A DNA stretch of 64,000 nucleotides from Bacillus sp. MRMR6 (lineage in GTDB: Bacteria; Bacillota; Bacilli; Bacillales; Cytobacillaceae), in the NCBI RefSeq assembly GCF_001940785.1, contig NZ_MSLS01000003.1:121235-185234 (forward strand). The letters are read 5' to 3'. Positions 1 through 14,951 of this stretch are shown here, piece by piece. Numbering within the stretch: position 1 is the first letter of the stretch; the number at the start of each line of letters is the position of its first letter. Made by a program: the position numbers and the translations under genes. Under the pieces are notes generated by a model. That model searched no databases. It had not been told where the DNA came from and worked only from the letters and a program-made list of their open reading frames with translations.

Positions 1-323
1 ACGACCCTAAGGAAAGGGGCTACTCTTCTAAGTAATTTATCTTCTAATATATAAGCTAACACCAGTGCAAATCCCACCTGTAGTACAACAGATACGATCG
101 CGTACTTAACATTATTGAACAGTGCAACAGTTACTACTTTATCGGTTAATAAGATTTTAAAGTTGTCCAAACCAACAAACGTCTTTGTTTGAGAGAAAAC
201 AGAGAAATCGAAGAAGCTATTGTAAAAATTTTGTATAAGCGGAATATAGACAAATACGAGCAGCAAGGCGATGCTCGGCAATAAGAACAGTACAGGGATA
301 ATATTAAACTTCCTTCTATACAT
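1..323 (-). CDS. Sugar-type ABC transporter permease, N-terminal part (runs off window)
   Basis: Integral-membrane permease of a carbohydrate ABC importer (MalF/UgpA type), expected to form the channel for the solute-binding protein encoded just upstream. Only the first ~107 residues are in the window. They begin MYRRKFNIIPVLFLLPS with a first membrane helix at about residues 8-28, then the typical FVGLDNFKILL periplasmic-side motif and a second helix around residues 75-95. The ATG at 321-323 follows a G-rich ribosome binding site (GGGGGTGGGG). Position after the solute-binding gene matches frlN in the B. subtilis frlBONMD operon, but substrate is inferred from context only. Confidence 0.88.
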   Translation of the reverse strand, partial: MYRRKFNIIPVLFLLPSIALLLVFVYIPLIQNFYNSFFDFSVFSQTKTFVGLDNFKILLTDKVVTVALFNNVKYAIVSVVLQVGFALVLAYILEDKLLRRVAPFLRV

Positions 324-365
324 TGACCCCACCCCCTAATATTTTTCACTTGTTTGGTAGTTTTC

Positions 366-399
366 CCAAGACTCGGGGAACAAAGTCCTCGAATCTTGG
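366..399 (-). other. Intercistronic stem-loop between solute-binding and permease genes
   Basis: CCAAGA at 366-371 pairs with TCTTGG at 394-399, with further imperfect pairing inside. There is no clear U tract, so it is more likely an mRNA-stabilising or processing hairpin that lets the binding protein be made in excess over the permease, as is common in ABC importer operons. This role is inferred. Confidence 0.45.
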
Positions 400-416
400 A
401 AAGGGGAATTCATATT

Positions 417-1700
417 CTATTTTTTCAAACGTTTCGCTTCAGCTTGAACTTCCTTCATGATTTCTTCAGGAGTTGTTTGTTCATTTGCTAATGTCTGTCC
501 GCCTCTCATGAATATATCGGCAATATTGATATTAACAGCATTATCAAACCATGGTGTCGTCGCAGAAGCATTTGTTACGATTTCGTAGGCTTCTAATCTA
601 GCAGGAGAAGTATTGCCCTCATCTACAGCACCCTGGACTGCATTCAATTGTCCGTCTGTTTTTGTAAAGTCGTACGCAGTTTCTTCTGATGCTAAGAACT
701 TCAAGAAATCGATTGCTTCTTTTGGAGCATTTTTGCTTAACATCCATCCTTCAGGTGCCCCAGTAAGTGCTCCAGAATCACCTTTTCCTCCTTCAATTTC
801 AGGGAAGTTAAAGAATCCGAAATTTTCCATCCCTTGATCTTCTACCATTTTGACTTCAGCAAATTGCATGTAAACAATTGGAGCGTCACCACTAGCAAAC
901 ATATTTCTTGCTGCCTCATGGTCAATGGCCGTTGAGAGATCTCCCATGTAATCGGTAAGCTCTTGGAAGATTTCTAATCCTTTAATATAGCCTGGATCGG
1001 TAAACTCACCAGTCGCCACACTATAATCTTTTTCTAATACAGCAGGATCGACAACCCTTTGGAAGATCGTTCCCATATAGTGAGAAATGGCCCAAGCATT
1101 TGTTAAACCCTCTACTAATGGAGTTTCGTAACCAGCATCCTGCAGCTTATCTAATACTGAGATAAATTCCTTATAGGTTTTAGGCGCTTCAAGATTATTT
1201 TTCTTGAAAATTTCCTTATTATAGAAGAATGCTTTTCCGTCAACCGTAAATGGTACACCATACGTTTTTTCATCAAATGTAAACCCGGCAAACTGAGACT
1301 GAATGAATTTTCCTGACCATTCTGTATCCTCAGCTAAAATATCATTTAACTCCATAATACGACCAGATGATACAAGATTTTCAGCGAATGAGTTAGACCA
1401 AGATGAGAAAATATGAGGAAGATCATCGTTTGAAACGAGTACCCTAATTTTCTCTTTGTAAGAATCGTTCAGAACAGAGTCAACGTTAATTTTTACATTT
1501 GGATTAGCTTCCATGTACTCTTTGATTTTCTCGTTATAGAAAGATTTTCGCGGTTCATTCGGCCATCTATGGAAGAAATTAATTTCTACTACATCTTTAT
1601 CTTTATCGGATGGTTTTTTTTCCTCGTTGCCCGCAGAAGATGAACATGCTGTTAACGCCAATAAAAGAACTGTCATGAAAATTGCTAGTAATTTTTTCAT
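417..1700 (-). CDS. Extracellular solute-binding lipoprotein of a sugar ABC importer (FrlO-like by position)
   Basis: A 427-residue family 1 extracellular solute-binding protein. Residues 1-18 form a lipoprotein signal peptide ending in the lipobox LTAC with Cys19 as the lipid anchor, followed by an acidic and lysine-rich linker. The mature part (FFHRWPNEPRKSFYNEKI, then PFTVDGKAFFYNKEIFKKN) is typical of MalE/UgpB-like binding proteins. It lies between the frlB-like gene and a permease gene, so it probably delivers a glycated amine (fructosamine) or related amino-sugar. The 197-bp gap to the upstream frlB-like gene is large for one operon; no convincing second promoter was found in it. A stem-loop follows the gene. 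Confidence 0.88.
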   Translation of the reverse strand: MKKLLAIFMTVLLLALTACSSSAGNEEKKPSDKDKDVVEINFFHRWPNEPRKSFYNEKIKEYMEANPNVKINVDSVLNDSYKEKIRVLVSNDDLPHIFSSWSNSFAENLVSSGRIMELNDILAEDTEWSGKFIQSQFAGFTFDEKTYGVPFTVDGKAFFYNKEIFKKNNLEAPKTYKEFISVLDKLQDAGYETPLVEGLTNAWAISHYMGTIFQRVVDPAVLEKDYSVATGEFTDPGYIKGLEIFQELTDYMGDLSTAIDHEAARNMFASGDAPIVYMQFAEVKMVEDQGMENFGFFNFPEIEGGKGDSGALTGAPEGWMLSKNAPKEAIDFLKFLASEETAYDFTKTDGQLNAVQGAVDEGNTSPARLEAYEIVTNASATTPWFDNAVNINIADIFMRGGQTLANEQTTPEEIMKEVQAEAKRLKK

Positions 1701-1897
1701 CTTTTCACTCCCTTTTCAACATTCTGAATATTATTATTATAATAATAAAATGGGGTGCGTTCAATTAGGTGTTTTTGTCAAAAGTGTGGAGTAGATAAAC
1801 CTTCAACTGAACTATGTCCACTTGTCAATCGTATTCTCTAAGTATACTAGAAAACCTTTCTTAAAATCTAGCCTTATTGAGTGAATAATCTGGCAAA

Positions 1898-2872
1898 TTA
1901 ATATTCCATTTTCCACATATAACGTCTTACGGATAGCGGGTGACCTGTGTGCTCAGCTAATCCGTCAGCATATTGACGTAATACTACACCGGCAAGCGCT
2001 GGACCAAAGTATTCTTTAAGGTCTTCGTCAATTCCTGTGTAATCCAATTCTGCGATATCCACAACTTCGACTTTTTTGCTGTATTTTTGTGCAAAATTAA
2101 TCGCTCTTTCATCTAACGGGCGAGTCGCTCCTTCTCCTTTAATAATGAGGAATGGAACATCAAAGTCCGTTGCTTCAAATGGCCCGTGGAAGTACTCACC
2201 AGTATGAATCGCATTAGAGTGGATCCATAACATTTCCATTAACAAACAGCTTGTGAACGAATATGCCTGGTGGTAGTAAGCACCGCTACCCATTGTATAG
2301 ATCAATTTATCGCGCTTATACTCACTGCCAAATTGGAATGCACGGTCATAAGTCAATTTTCTGTTTGATTCAAAAAGAGTTTCTAAATTATTTAATTGAG
2401 TTAATACTCTTTCGTATTTTTCATTAGGTGAAACCGCATTCAATAGATTAAAAATTAAGCTGTAATAAATACCAGTTTCTCCGTCAATCGCATCTGAGCC
2501 ATCCTTATAGTTATAATGAACTGTATACTCAGCTTCCTGACAAAGTGGAGATTCAACTTCCATAGAGATCGCAATCGTAACTGCACCCTTTTCTCGGGCA
2601 AATTTAGCTGCTTCAACCGTTTCTGGAGTAGTTCCTGAATGTGAACGAAGAATCACAACACTCCCTTCACCTAGTCCCGGTGGGTTCACATGAATAAATT
2701 CATTTGAAGTGTAAACTCTGCTTGGAATCTCAATTTCTCTGTTTAAGAAATAATCGCCAGTACCAAGAGATGCCATTGAACCTCCACATGCTACAAAATA
2801 AACATTCTTCACTTCTGTTGCTTTAACTGCATTAATAACAGCTGCTATTTGGTTAACGTGTTCAGTTTTCAT
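1898..2872 (-). CDS. frlB: SIS-domain fructosamine-6-phosphate deglycase, FrlB-like
   Basis: A cytosolic 324-residue double-SIS protein. FrlB enzymes cleave fructoselysine-6-phosphate (or similar) to glucose-6-phosphate and the free amine. Diagnostic parts are FVACGGSMASLGTGDYF, the sugar-phosphate loop SHSGTTPETVEAA, the IHTGEYFHGPFE segment and the C-terminal HPLSVRRYMWKMEY, all of which I recognise from B. subtilis FrlB. The start is set at the ATG at 2870-2872, which has a GGGGG ribosome binding site at proper spacing; an in-frame codon 14 residues upstream lacks one. Its promoter has consensus hexamers and a palindromic operator. Exact amine substrate is not determinable here; FrlB and GlmS-C-domain relatives are close. 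Confidence 0.85.
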   Translation of the reverse strand: MKTEHVNQIAAVINAVKATEVKNVYFVACGGSMASLGTGDYFLNREIEIPSRVYTSNEFIHVNPPGLGEGSVVILRSHSGTTPETVEAAKFAREKGAVTIAISMEVESPLCQEAEYTVHYNYKDGSDAIDGETGIYYSLIFNLLNAVSPNEKYERVLTQLNNLETLFESNRKLTYDRAFQFGSEYKRDKLIYTMGSGAYYHQAYSFTSCLLMEMLWIHSNAIHTGEYFHGPFEATDFDVPFLIIKGEGATRPLDERAINFAQKYSKKVEVVDIAELDYTGIDEDLKEYFGPALAGVVLRQYADGLAEHTGHPLSVRRYMWKMEY

Positions 2873-2907
2873 ATACTTTACCCCCAAATGTAATATGACC
2901 TCATATA

Positions 2908-2960
2908 ACATCATATGATGTCTTACTGAGAATTATATAACCTTGTATGATATATGTCAA
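2908..2960 (-). promoter_or_regulatory. Consensus sigma-A promoter with palindromic operator for the frlB-like operon
   Basis: On the minus strand TTGACA (2955-2960), a 17-bp spacer and TATAAT (2932-2937) match the sigma-A consensus at every position. A perfect 14-bp palindrome ACATCATATGATGT lies at 2908-2921, about where transcription starts or just after. Such a strong promoter with an operator at +1 suggests repression in the absence of inducer, perhaps by a GntR-type regulator such as FrlR. The regulator is inferred; none is encoded in the window. Confidence 0.75.
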
Positions 2961-3017
2961 ACACTTTTAAAAATTCTGTTAATTATTTTTTCGACAAAGA
3001 ACTCCCCTGCCGCTCCT

Positions 3018-3051
3018 AATAAAAAAAAACCCTTATTTCATATAAGGGTTT
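3018..3051 (-). terminator. Rho-independent terminator of the HAD phosphatase gene
   Basis: A 10-bp perfect stem, AAACCCTTAT with its complement at 3042-3051, followed on the minus strand by a run of nine T. It overlaps the stop codon of the HAD gene and separates that gene from the frlB-like promoter. Confidence 0.85.
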
Positions 3052-3691
3052 ACTCCAATAACGCAATTACTTTTTCTAAATCGTCACAAATCCTAAAAGC
3101 CATTTCTTCTATTTCGATCGTCGGCTCAATCAAATCCGGAACCAACACACAACGTATACCAGCGGCACTTGCTGCCTTCAGCCCATTTAATGAGTCTTCC
3201 AAGACTAAGGCAGACTCTACCGGCTCTCCGGCAATCTTACATGCTTCTAAAAAAATGTCCGGATATGGCTTTCCATTCTTCACTTCATTTCCACTAATAT
3301 AAAAATCAAATCGGTCCTCAAGTCCCGTCTGCTTCAAATATGCCGCTATCGTCTCCCGTGAACTTGAGGAAGCAATGCATTTCTTCATACGCCGCCCATC
3401 AATTGCATCTAGCAATTGTTTTACCCCTGGCTTAATACCAATACCCTCATCCGTTAAAATCCGCCTAAACCCTTCGCGATACTCTTCAATGACTTCTTCG
3501 TAAGGAAACTTTCCTTCATACATCTTTTCCAAAGCATCACGTGACTTCCCGTGCGGCAGCCCAATTAATTGTTTATAGTTCTCTATCGTAAAGGTAAAGT
3601 GTCTCCTTTCACTCGCTTCCTTCAAGGCACGAAACGAGGGCCTTTCCGTATCAAACAACAGGCCGTCCATATCAAAGATTACTAACTTCAT
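3050..3691 (-). CDS. HAD-superfamily sugar phosphatase (beta-phosphoglucomutase-like)
   Basis: A 213-residue cytosolic haloacid dehalogenase-like hydrolase, subfamily IA. Motif I is FDMDGLLFDTE with nucleophile Asp8 and acid/base Asp10, the helical cap spans about residues 17-90, motif II is ASSSRET, motif III the lysine in GKPYPDIFLEA, and motif IV LVLEDSLNGLKAA. Length is normal. It has its own promoter whose spacer carries a dyad related to the operator of the adjacent frlB-like operon, so the two units may share control. A role in dephosphorylating a hexose phosphate or deoxy-sugar phosphate made by that pathway is an inference; family members vary widely in substrate. Confidence 0.85.
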   Translation of the reverse strand: MKLVIFDMDGLLFDTERPSFRALKEASERRHFTFTIENYKQLIGLPHGKSRDALEKMYEGKFPYEEVIEEYREGFRRILTDEGIGIKPGVKQLLDAIDGRRMKKCIASSSSRETIAAYLKQTGLEDRFDFYISGNEVKNGKPYPDIFLEACKIAGEPVESALVLEDSLNGLKAASAAGIRCVLVPDLIEPTIEIEEMAFRICDDLEKVIALLE

Positions 3692-3737
3692 TTCATTTCA
3701 CCTCAACGATTTTAATCTCACATATATCTTTTTAAAT

Positions 3738-3766
3738 ATATAACATCATAATACGTTATGTGTCAA
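3738..3766 (-). promoter_or_regulatory. Sigma-A promoter with operator-like dyad upstream of HAD gene
   Basis: Minus-strand TTGACA (3761-3766), 17-bp spacer, TTATAT (3738-3743). The spacer holds the dyad CATAA-N4-TTATG, and the block TAACATCATA is shared with the operator at 2908-2921. Binding there would block RNA polymerase directly. Confidence 0.65.
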
Positions 3767-3825
3767 TTCAAGAGTTTTTATTATTCTTACAAGAGAAGAA
3801 GATTTATGTATCCAAAAAACACAAA

Positions 3826-3846
3826 AACCCCCGCAAAGCGGGGGTT
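3826..3846 (-). terminator. Terminator of the atp operon
   Basis: Stem AACCCCCGC / GCGGGGGTT with a three-base loop at 3826-3846, twelve bases past the atpC stop codon and followed on the minus strand by a T-rich stretch. This ends the ATP synthase operon. Confidence 0.9.
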
Positions 3847-3857
3847 GAGTCATATAA

Positions 3858-4268
<411 letters not shown>

Positions 4269-4285
4269 TTACCCTCCTGACAGGC

Positions 4286-5791
<1,506 letters not shown>

Positions 5792-5912
5792 CTATTTTCT
5801 TACGCTTCAAAACGGAGTCGGGACACCCGAAATGGTTCCCTCGTCCACACTCTATCAAGGTCCCTGAAACAGGGTACATTTTTTTAAAAAAAGTTTGCCG
5901 CCGTGAGGTCGC

Positions 5913-6060
5913 GCCTAGGCAAGGGGCTTCCGCTTTTCTTTGTCCAGCTGCAGCGCCTAGGGGCTCGGGTCATAAGCCATTCCGTCACGGAGGTTAAAGA
6001 ACAACCTCCTTGACGGCTCGTCTTATGCCGGTCGCCCCTGGACAAGGCGCTTCCGCTTTT
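5913..6060 (-). repeat. Dispersed long-hairpin repeat, full copy plus partial copy, between atpG and atpD
   Basis: A full ~120-bp copy (about 5940-6060) of the repeat described at 63782, in minus orientation, preceded by a fragment of a second copy (about 5913-5940). Nested inverted segments pair GGCGC-type ends, GGGGC/GCCCC, CATAAG/CTTATG and AGGTT/AACCT to form one long hairpin. The rest of the 5708-6060 gap holds only the atpD leader and ribosome binding site; no gene was seen. It begins directly after the atpG stop codon, so it is transcribed in the operon. Confidence 0.85.
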
Positions 6061-6924
<864 letters not shown>

Positions 6925-7003
6925 TCACCACCCTCATTCAAAGAATGTCAGGTTTGGGGTGTGTTAGCACCCCTCGCCGTCATTTTCAATTGTCAGACCC
7001 TAC

Positions 7004-8527
<1,524 letters not shown>

Positions 8528-8572
8528 CTACAATACTTAACATTCTTTTTCGCTACATGCGACTTTGAGAAT

Positions 8573-8684
8573 TGTCCAGCGCAAGGCGCCTAGTGGCTCG
8601 GGTCATATGCTCAATCCGTCAAGAAGGTTAAAAAGCAACCTTCATGCCAGCTTGTCTTATGCCTGTTGCCCCCGGCTTTTCGTT
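8573..8684 (-). repeat. Dispersed long-hairpin repeat between atpH and atpA
   Basis: A ~112-bp diverged copy of the 123-bp repeat, minus orientation: TGTCCAGCG, then TAGTGGCTCGGGTCAT, an AAGGTT/AACCTT inner stem, GTCTTATGCC and a CGGCTTTTCG end. It starts right after the atpH stop codon and fills most of the atpH-atpA gap, with some base changes compensated across the stem. Confidence 0.8.
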
Positions 8685-9775
<1,091 letters not shown>

Positions 9776-9825
9776 TTAAAACAACATGTATATCAGTCGA
9801 AATAATTGTCGGAATTAATCGTTTA

Positions 9826-9858
9826 TGTCTAGCTCCAGCGCCTAGTGGCTCGGGTCAA
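9826..9858 (-). repeat. Fragment of the dispersed long-hairpin repeat between atpF and atpE
   Basis: About 33 bp match one arm of the repeat (TGTCTAGCTCCAGCG, CCTAGTGGCTCGGGTCA). The other arm is missing; instead GTTTATGTC at 9821-9829 pairs with GACATAAAC at 9875-9883, so a smaller hairpin remains. Confidence 0.65.
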
Positions 9859-9883
9859 CTATGTTCAATAGTGGACATAAACG

Positions 9884-9918
9884 AATGGCGAAGGTTCTCA
9901 CGAATGATCTTCGCCATT
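9884..9918 (-). other. Strong hairpin 3' of atpE
   Basis: A perfect 10-bp stem AATGGCGAAG / CTTCGCCATT with a 15-base loop starts about 25 bases past the atpE stop. No U tract follows, so it is not a standard terminator. It may protect the atpE message and raise c-subunit output, which must exceed that of the other F0 subunits; this is inference. Confidence 0.6.
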
Positions 9919-9943
9919 GTTAATGAACGATTTTGTCGTTCGA

Positions 9944-10195
<252 letters not shown>

Positions 10196-10228
10196 TTATT
10201 TTTGTTCAAAATTTGAACAGGGTATATC

Positions 10229-10960
<732 letters not shown>

Positions 10961-11335
10961 CTATTTATCTAGATAAAAATGTTGAATAAAAAAATCTATC
11001 ATAATGACAATATAGGATGTCATTAATCCTATGACTACACTAATGAGGTGGAAATGCTCAGGGTACCTCATCGTAATGACAATGGCTAATGCCCCAGTGG
11101 CCATTCGAGAAAATGATCCAAGTGAACGAATCCTCCTGCCGCTTTCGGCAGCCTGTCCCATCTGGTCAATCTTTCGAGCCATTAACCACAAATTAAAGAG
11201 GCTCAAACTGGTCCCAAGAACCAACCCTAAAAAGATTGATTGATAAGTAGTGAACCCCCAACCAAGCACGTAAAAAGACAATAAAAAGAACATCCATTTT
11301 CGCTGTCGTACAAACATTGTTTGAAATTCTGGCAT
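10961..11335 (-). CDS. atpI: ATP synthase accessory protein AtpI
   Basis: A 124-residue membrane protein with four predicted helices, in the first-gene cluster of the atp operon. AtpI proteins assist c-ring assembly and possibly Mg2+ handling. The family is weakly conserved; position between atpZ and atpB, size and hydrophobicity support the call more than any single motif. Confidence 0.88.
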   Translation of the reverse strand: MPEFQTMFVRQRKWMFFLLSFYVLGWGFTTYQSIFLGLVLGTSLSLFNLWLMARKIDQMGQAAESGRRIRSLGSFSRMATGALAIVITMRYPEHFHLISVVIGLMTSYIVIMIDFFIQHFYLDK

Positions 11336-11341
11336 GGTTGG

Positions 11342-11563
11342 TTAATCTCCTGAAAAGAACTTGCGAATTGTGACGAGCATCGAATATACCCCTGCAGCCA
11401 AACCGATAAACAATCCGATTATTAAGAAAATTGGCTCCGTACCCCAGACCTTATCTAACCATCTTCCTGTAAAAATTCCAATTAAAATGGACCCTACAAG
11501 GGAGGCAAGAATGGCGGACATAAGGGCATACGCTTGAAATGGGTTGCGGTTTTCTTTACGCAT
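11342..11563 (-). CDS. atpZ: AtpZ/AtpI-family small membrane protein, first gene of atp operon
   Basis: A 73-residue protein with two membrane helices: about 14-34 (LMSAILASLVGSILIGIFTG) and 44-66 (IFLIIGLFIGLAAGVYSMLV), with the conserved GRWLDKVWGTEP loop between. This is the AtpZ (also called AtpR or AtpQ-like) pattern. It lies 6 bp upstream of atpI and about 130 bp after the only sigma-A-like promoter found upstream. Confidence 0.85.
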   Translation of the reverse strand: MRKENRNPFQAYALMSAILASLVGSILIGIFTGRWLDKVWGTEPIFLIIGLFIGLAAGVYSMLVTIRKFFSGD

Positions 11564-11693
11564 AACTATCGCATCCTCACCATAAGAGAATACAATCCTT
11601 AAAACGAGGTTAATATGTACAAAAGAAGAAGTATAAACAAACAGAGAATTCTGTCGAAAGTGATGAAAACCCTATCATTTTATATCCTTTGTT

Positions 11694-11722
11694 AGCATAC
11701 AATAGCACCTATTCAATGTCAA
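11694..11722 (-). promoter_or_regulatory. Likely sigma-A promoter of the atp operon
   Basis: Minus-strand TTGACA (11717-11722), 17-bp spacer, TATGCT (11694-11699), giving a leader of about 125 bases to atpZ. Elsewhere the 11564-11861 region is AT-rich with no gene; the part nearest the protease holds its terminator. Confidence 0.65.
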
Positions 11723-11861
11723 TGGATTTACGTGAATTAATCCACAATCTATTAGCTCAAAGATACTCTATCAATTACTTAATTTACACTATGACTGTAG
11801 TAAAAACAATGGTTTAAATGTTGGTACTATTTGTTATTTGGAAATGTGTCTATTTTGTGAC

Positions 11862-11898
11862 AAAAAAAGAGCAGGGCAGTTACGGCCCTTCCCTCTCT
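11862..11898 (-). terminator. Terminator of the S8 protease gene
   Basis: On the minus strand an imperfect stem with core GGGC / GCCC and outer AGAG / CTCT is followed by seven T. It overlaps the 3' end of the protease gene. Confidence 0.65.
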
Positions 11899-14081
11899 TC
11901 GATTACAATCATCGTTTCGATGAAGTCTTCCTTTCCCGCTTTCTTCGCAAACACTTTAGCAAGATAGACACCAGACGGCGGAAGATGCTCTGCCTCTAGT
12001 TCCTTTGTGATGAGTCCTTTTTTTATATTTTCTCCAGAATCTAAATAATCGATAAATCTGTAATCATCCGGATGGAAAAGAGCAATCCCGAACTCATCTG
12101 CCCCCCCAGGTAAATACACTTCATAGCGGTAATTTCCCGGCTTATCGGCCGCTTTAAAGTCAAAGCCCATCACCCTAGGATAATTCGGCTCCTCCAATAC
12201 ATATAGGTAGGGAATCTTAATCTCTGTTTTTCCTGCCCTTAAATTCAGGTAGCCATCATGAATCTTGCCTTTTAATAGAGAAGGATCGACACTTAATTCT
12301 ACTTTCACTTCACGCGACTCCCCGGGATCAAGTGTAAAGGATAACGGAAAGTGCCAGGTAAGCCCGTCTGTCTGCTTCGGTATATCAAAGGTATAATGCT
12401 GCTTTTTCTTGCTGATATTCTCGACCTGGAGGAAAGCTTTATGTTCATCCGTCTCACCAGCAAACTTTCCAAACTTTATCGAACTCGGGGTCACTAGTGA
12501 CTCCGTTTTTATCGCCGCATCCACACGGATCCGGCCCGCTCCCTGTTCATAGGTTCGGTAATGGTCTGATTTGCTTGACTCCTTGACCAGCGGCCGGGCC
12601 GTATTCATGAGCGCAGCTTTTATTTGCTCAGGTGTCCAATCAGGATGTGCCTGTAAGATTAAGGCACAGGCACCAGCCACATGGGGCGCTGCCATACTCG
12701 TTCCTTGTAAGGATAAATAGCCTCCTGGAATCGTGGAATTTACCGATACCCCTGGTGCGACAATATCTGGCTTAACCTCCCAAGTATCGGTAACAGGCCC
12801 CCTTGAGCTAAAATCAGCGAGCTGATCCTTTTCCATCGCAATCTCGGTCCTAATCGATTTGCCTACCTTCTTTTTTAACTTTTCCCCTTCTTCTTTTGTG
12901 ACAGATGCAACTGGAATTTCGAGCGGCAGCTCGAGATTACCGCTAAATCCTCCGCTCAGATTGTTGTAGATAATAACAGCCTTTGCACCGGCATCCTGTG
13001 CATTTTTTGCCTTTTCTGTAAAAGTGTATTTTCCTCGTTCAATCAGAACGATTTTTCCAGCAACATTCTTTACATCTCCCTTCGTCCCCATTCCTCCGTC
13101 TGCTAGTAGGAGTGACCGGTCTAGTGCCCAGCTAGGCGAGCCTGCCAACGGTTCGATTCGAGTTTTTTTGCTCATTCCTTCTATTAATATGTATGGAATT
13201 TCCATTGCCGGTGTCGATGCCCCGACAGAAATTGACTTCGAAGCCGTTCCGGGTGAACCTACCGACCAAATAGAAGGACCTGAGTTACCCGCTGCAGCCA
13301 CTGCCACAATCCCTTTTTCCACCGCGCGGTTCAGTGCCAGACTAATCGGCAAATCAGGGCCATTCACGTTGTTCCCTAAGCTAAGGTTCATAATGTCCAC
13401 GTTGTCCTTCATTGCCTCTTCAATGGCGGCTATTACCTGTTCCGTCGTCCCGCCGCCTCCAGGACCAAGCGCACGGTAGGCTCGAATCTTTGCCTCCGGA
13501 GCCACACCCTTTATTTTTCCGTTTGCAGCAATGATCCCAGCGACATGAGTGCCGTGTACCGTAGCACTTCCGAGCGTTAACGTTTCCATCGGATCCTCAT
13601 CATTATCAACTAAATCATGACCGCCGTTATAATTCCCCTTTAAATCCGGATGGGTATAATCAACCCCCGTATCAATGACAGCCACCGTAACACCTTTACC
13701 GGTCAGACGCTGGTTCTTGTTATCGAAAAGGCCCCGGACCTCTTCTCCGCCAATAATTTTCACACCCTCTTCCGCTTGGATCTGATAGTTTGTTACCGGT
13801 GAAACATTGATGACATCTTCATATTCCTCGGCAAGCTTGGCAATCGATTCCGGATTCCCTTCAACCGAAAAACCGTATAATGCCTCCTGAAACACACGAC
13901 GGAGCTGAAGGTCTTTGTATGGCTGTAAGGCCTGTTGAATTTCTTGTTTGGATTGAGCTTTTTCGAGGACCACAATCGCCACCCGCTCCTTTGGAATCGG
14001 TGGAGCTGTAAGTGTGCGCGCCGCTGACGAGGTCGTTTGACATGATAAAAGCAAAACAAGCAGTAAAATCCATTTTTTCAT
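11880..14081 (-). CDS. Secreted subtilisin-like serine protease with PA domain (Vpr/cell-envelope type)
   Basis: A 733-residue S8 peptidase exported by a signal peptide (residues 1-20). An inhibitor I9-like propeptide covers about residues 33-100. Catalytic residues are Asp137 (VAVIDTGVD), His176 (HGTHVAG) and Ser462 (GTSMAAPHVAG), with the oxyanion Asn266 in AAGNSGP. A PA insert lies near 310-410, and a C-terminal Fn3-like region binds substrate or the cell wall. The gene has its own ATG with ribosome binding site and terminator. In B. subtilis upp and the atp operon are adjacent, so this is an insertion at a conserved junction. It resembles Vpr but is shorter at the C-terminus. Confidence 0.92.
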   Translation of the reverse strand: MKKWILLLVLLLSCQTTSSAARTLTAPPIPKERVAIVVLEKAQSKQEIQQALQPYKDLQLRRVFQEALYGFSVEGNPESIAKLAEEYEDVINVSPVTNYQIQAEEGVKIIGGEEVRGLFDNKNQRLTGKGVTVAVIDTGVDYTHPDLKGNYNGGHDLVDNDEDPMETLTLGSATVHGTHVAGIIAANGKIKGVAPEAKIRAYRALGPGGGGTTEQVIAAIEEAMKDNVDIMNLSLGNNVNGPDLPISLALNRAVEKGIVAVAAAGNSGPSIWSVGSPGTASKSISVGASTPAMEIPYILIEGMSKKTRIEPLAGSPSWALDRSLLLADGGMGTKGDVKNVAGKIVLIERGKYTFTEKAKNAQDAGAKAVIIYNNLSGGFSGNLELPLEIPVASVTKEEGEKLKKKVGKSIRTEIAMEKDQLADFSSRGPVTDTWEVKPDIVAPGVSVNSTIPGGYLSLQGTSMAAPHVAGACALILQAHPDWTPEQIKAALMNTARPLVKESSKSDHYRTYEQGAGRIRVDAAIKTESLVTPSSIKFGKFAGETDEHKAFLQVENISKKKQHYTFDIPKQTDGLTWHFPLSFTLDPGESREVKVELSVDPSLLKGKIHDGYLNLRAGKTEIKIPYLYVLEEPNYPRVMGFDFKAADKPGNYRYEVYLPGGADEFGIALFHPDDYRFIDYLDSGENIKKGLITKELEAEHLPPSGVYLAKVFAKKAGKEDFIETMIVIEEREGP

Positions 14082-14165
14082 CTATAAAATTCCCCTTTTT
14101 GGTATATCGTTTTCCAGTCACGGGGAAAATATGCAATTTTTTGATTGAATTTTTTGCTGGTTGAA

Positions 14166-14201
14166 ACAAAAAAACTGAGTAGACCATTGTCCACTCAGCT
14201 T
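14166..14201 (-). terminator. Terminator of upp
   Basis: Minus-strand stem AGCTGAGTGGAC / CTACTCAG (one G-U pair) ending in seven T, just past the upp stop codon. Confidence 0.8.
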
Positions 14202-14208
14202 TTAAATC

Positions 14209-14853
<645 letters not shown>

Positions 14854-14921
14854 TTATAAAATTTATTTCAAACACTTCGTCTAATTTTACAGAAAAAAGT
14901 TCTACTGAGCAACTTATCAAC

Positions 14922-14951
14922 AAAAAAAGCTTGCCAATATTTTGACAAGCT
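14922..14951 (-). terminator. Terminator after the broken kinase gene
   Basis: Stem AGCTTG-C-CAA / TTG-A-CAAGCT (14928-14951) followed on the minus strand by seven T; it includes the stop codon of the remnant. Confidence 0.8.

Noticed and set aside
1701..1897. A separate promoter for the solute-binding gene
   Set aside because: TTGACA-like hexamers occur but none has a -10 at proper spacing; the AT-rich ATTATTATT stretch is not enough.
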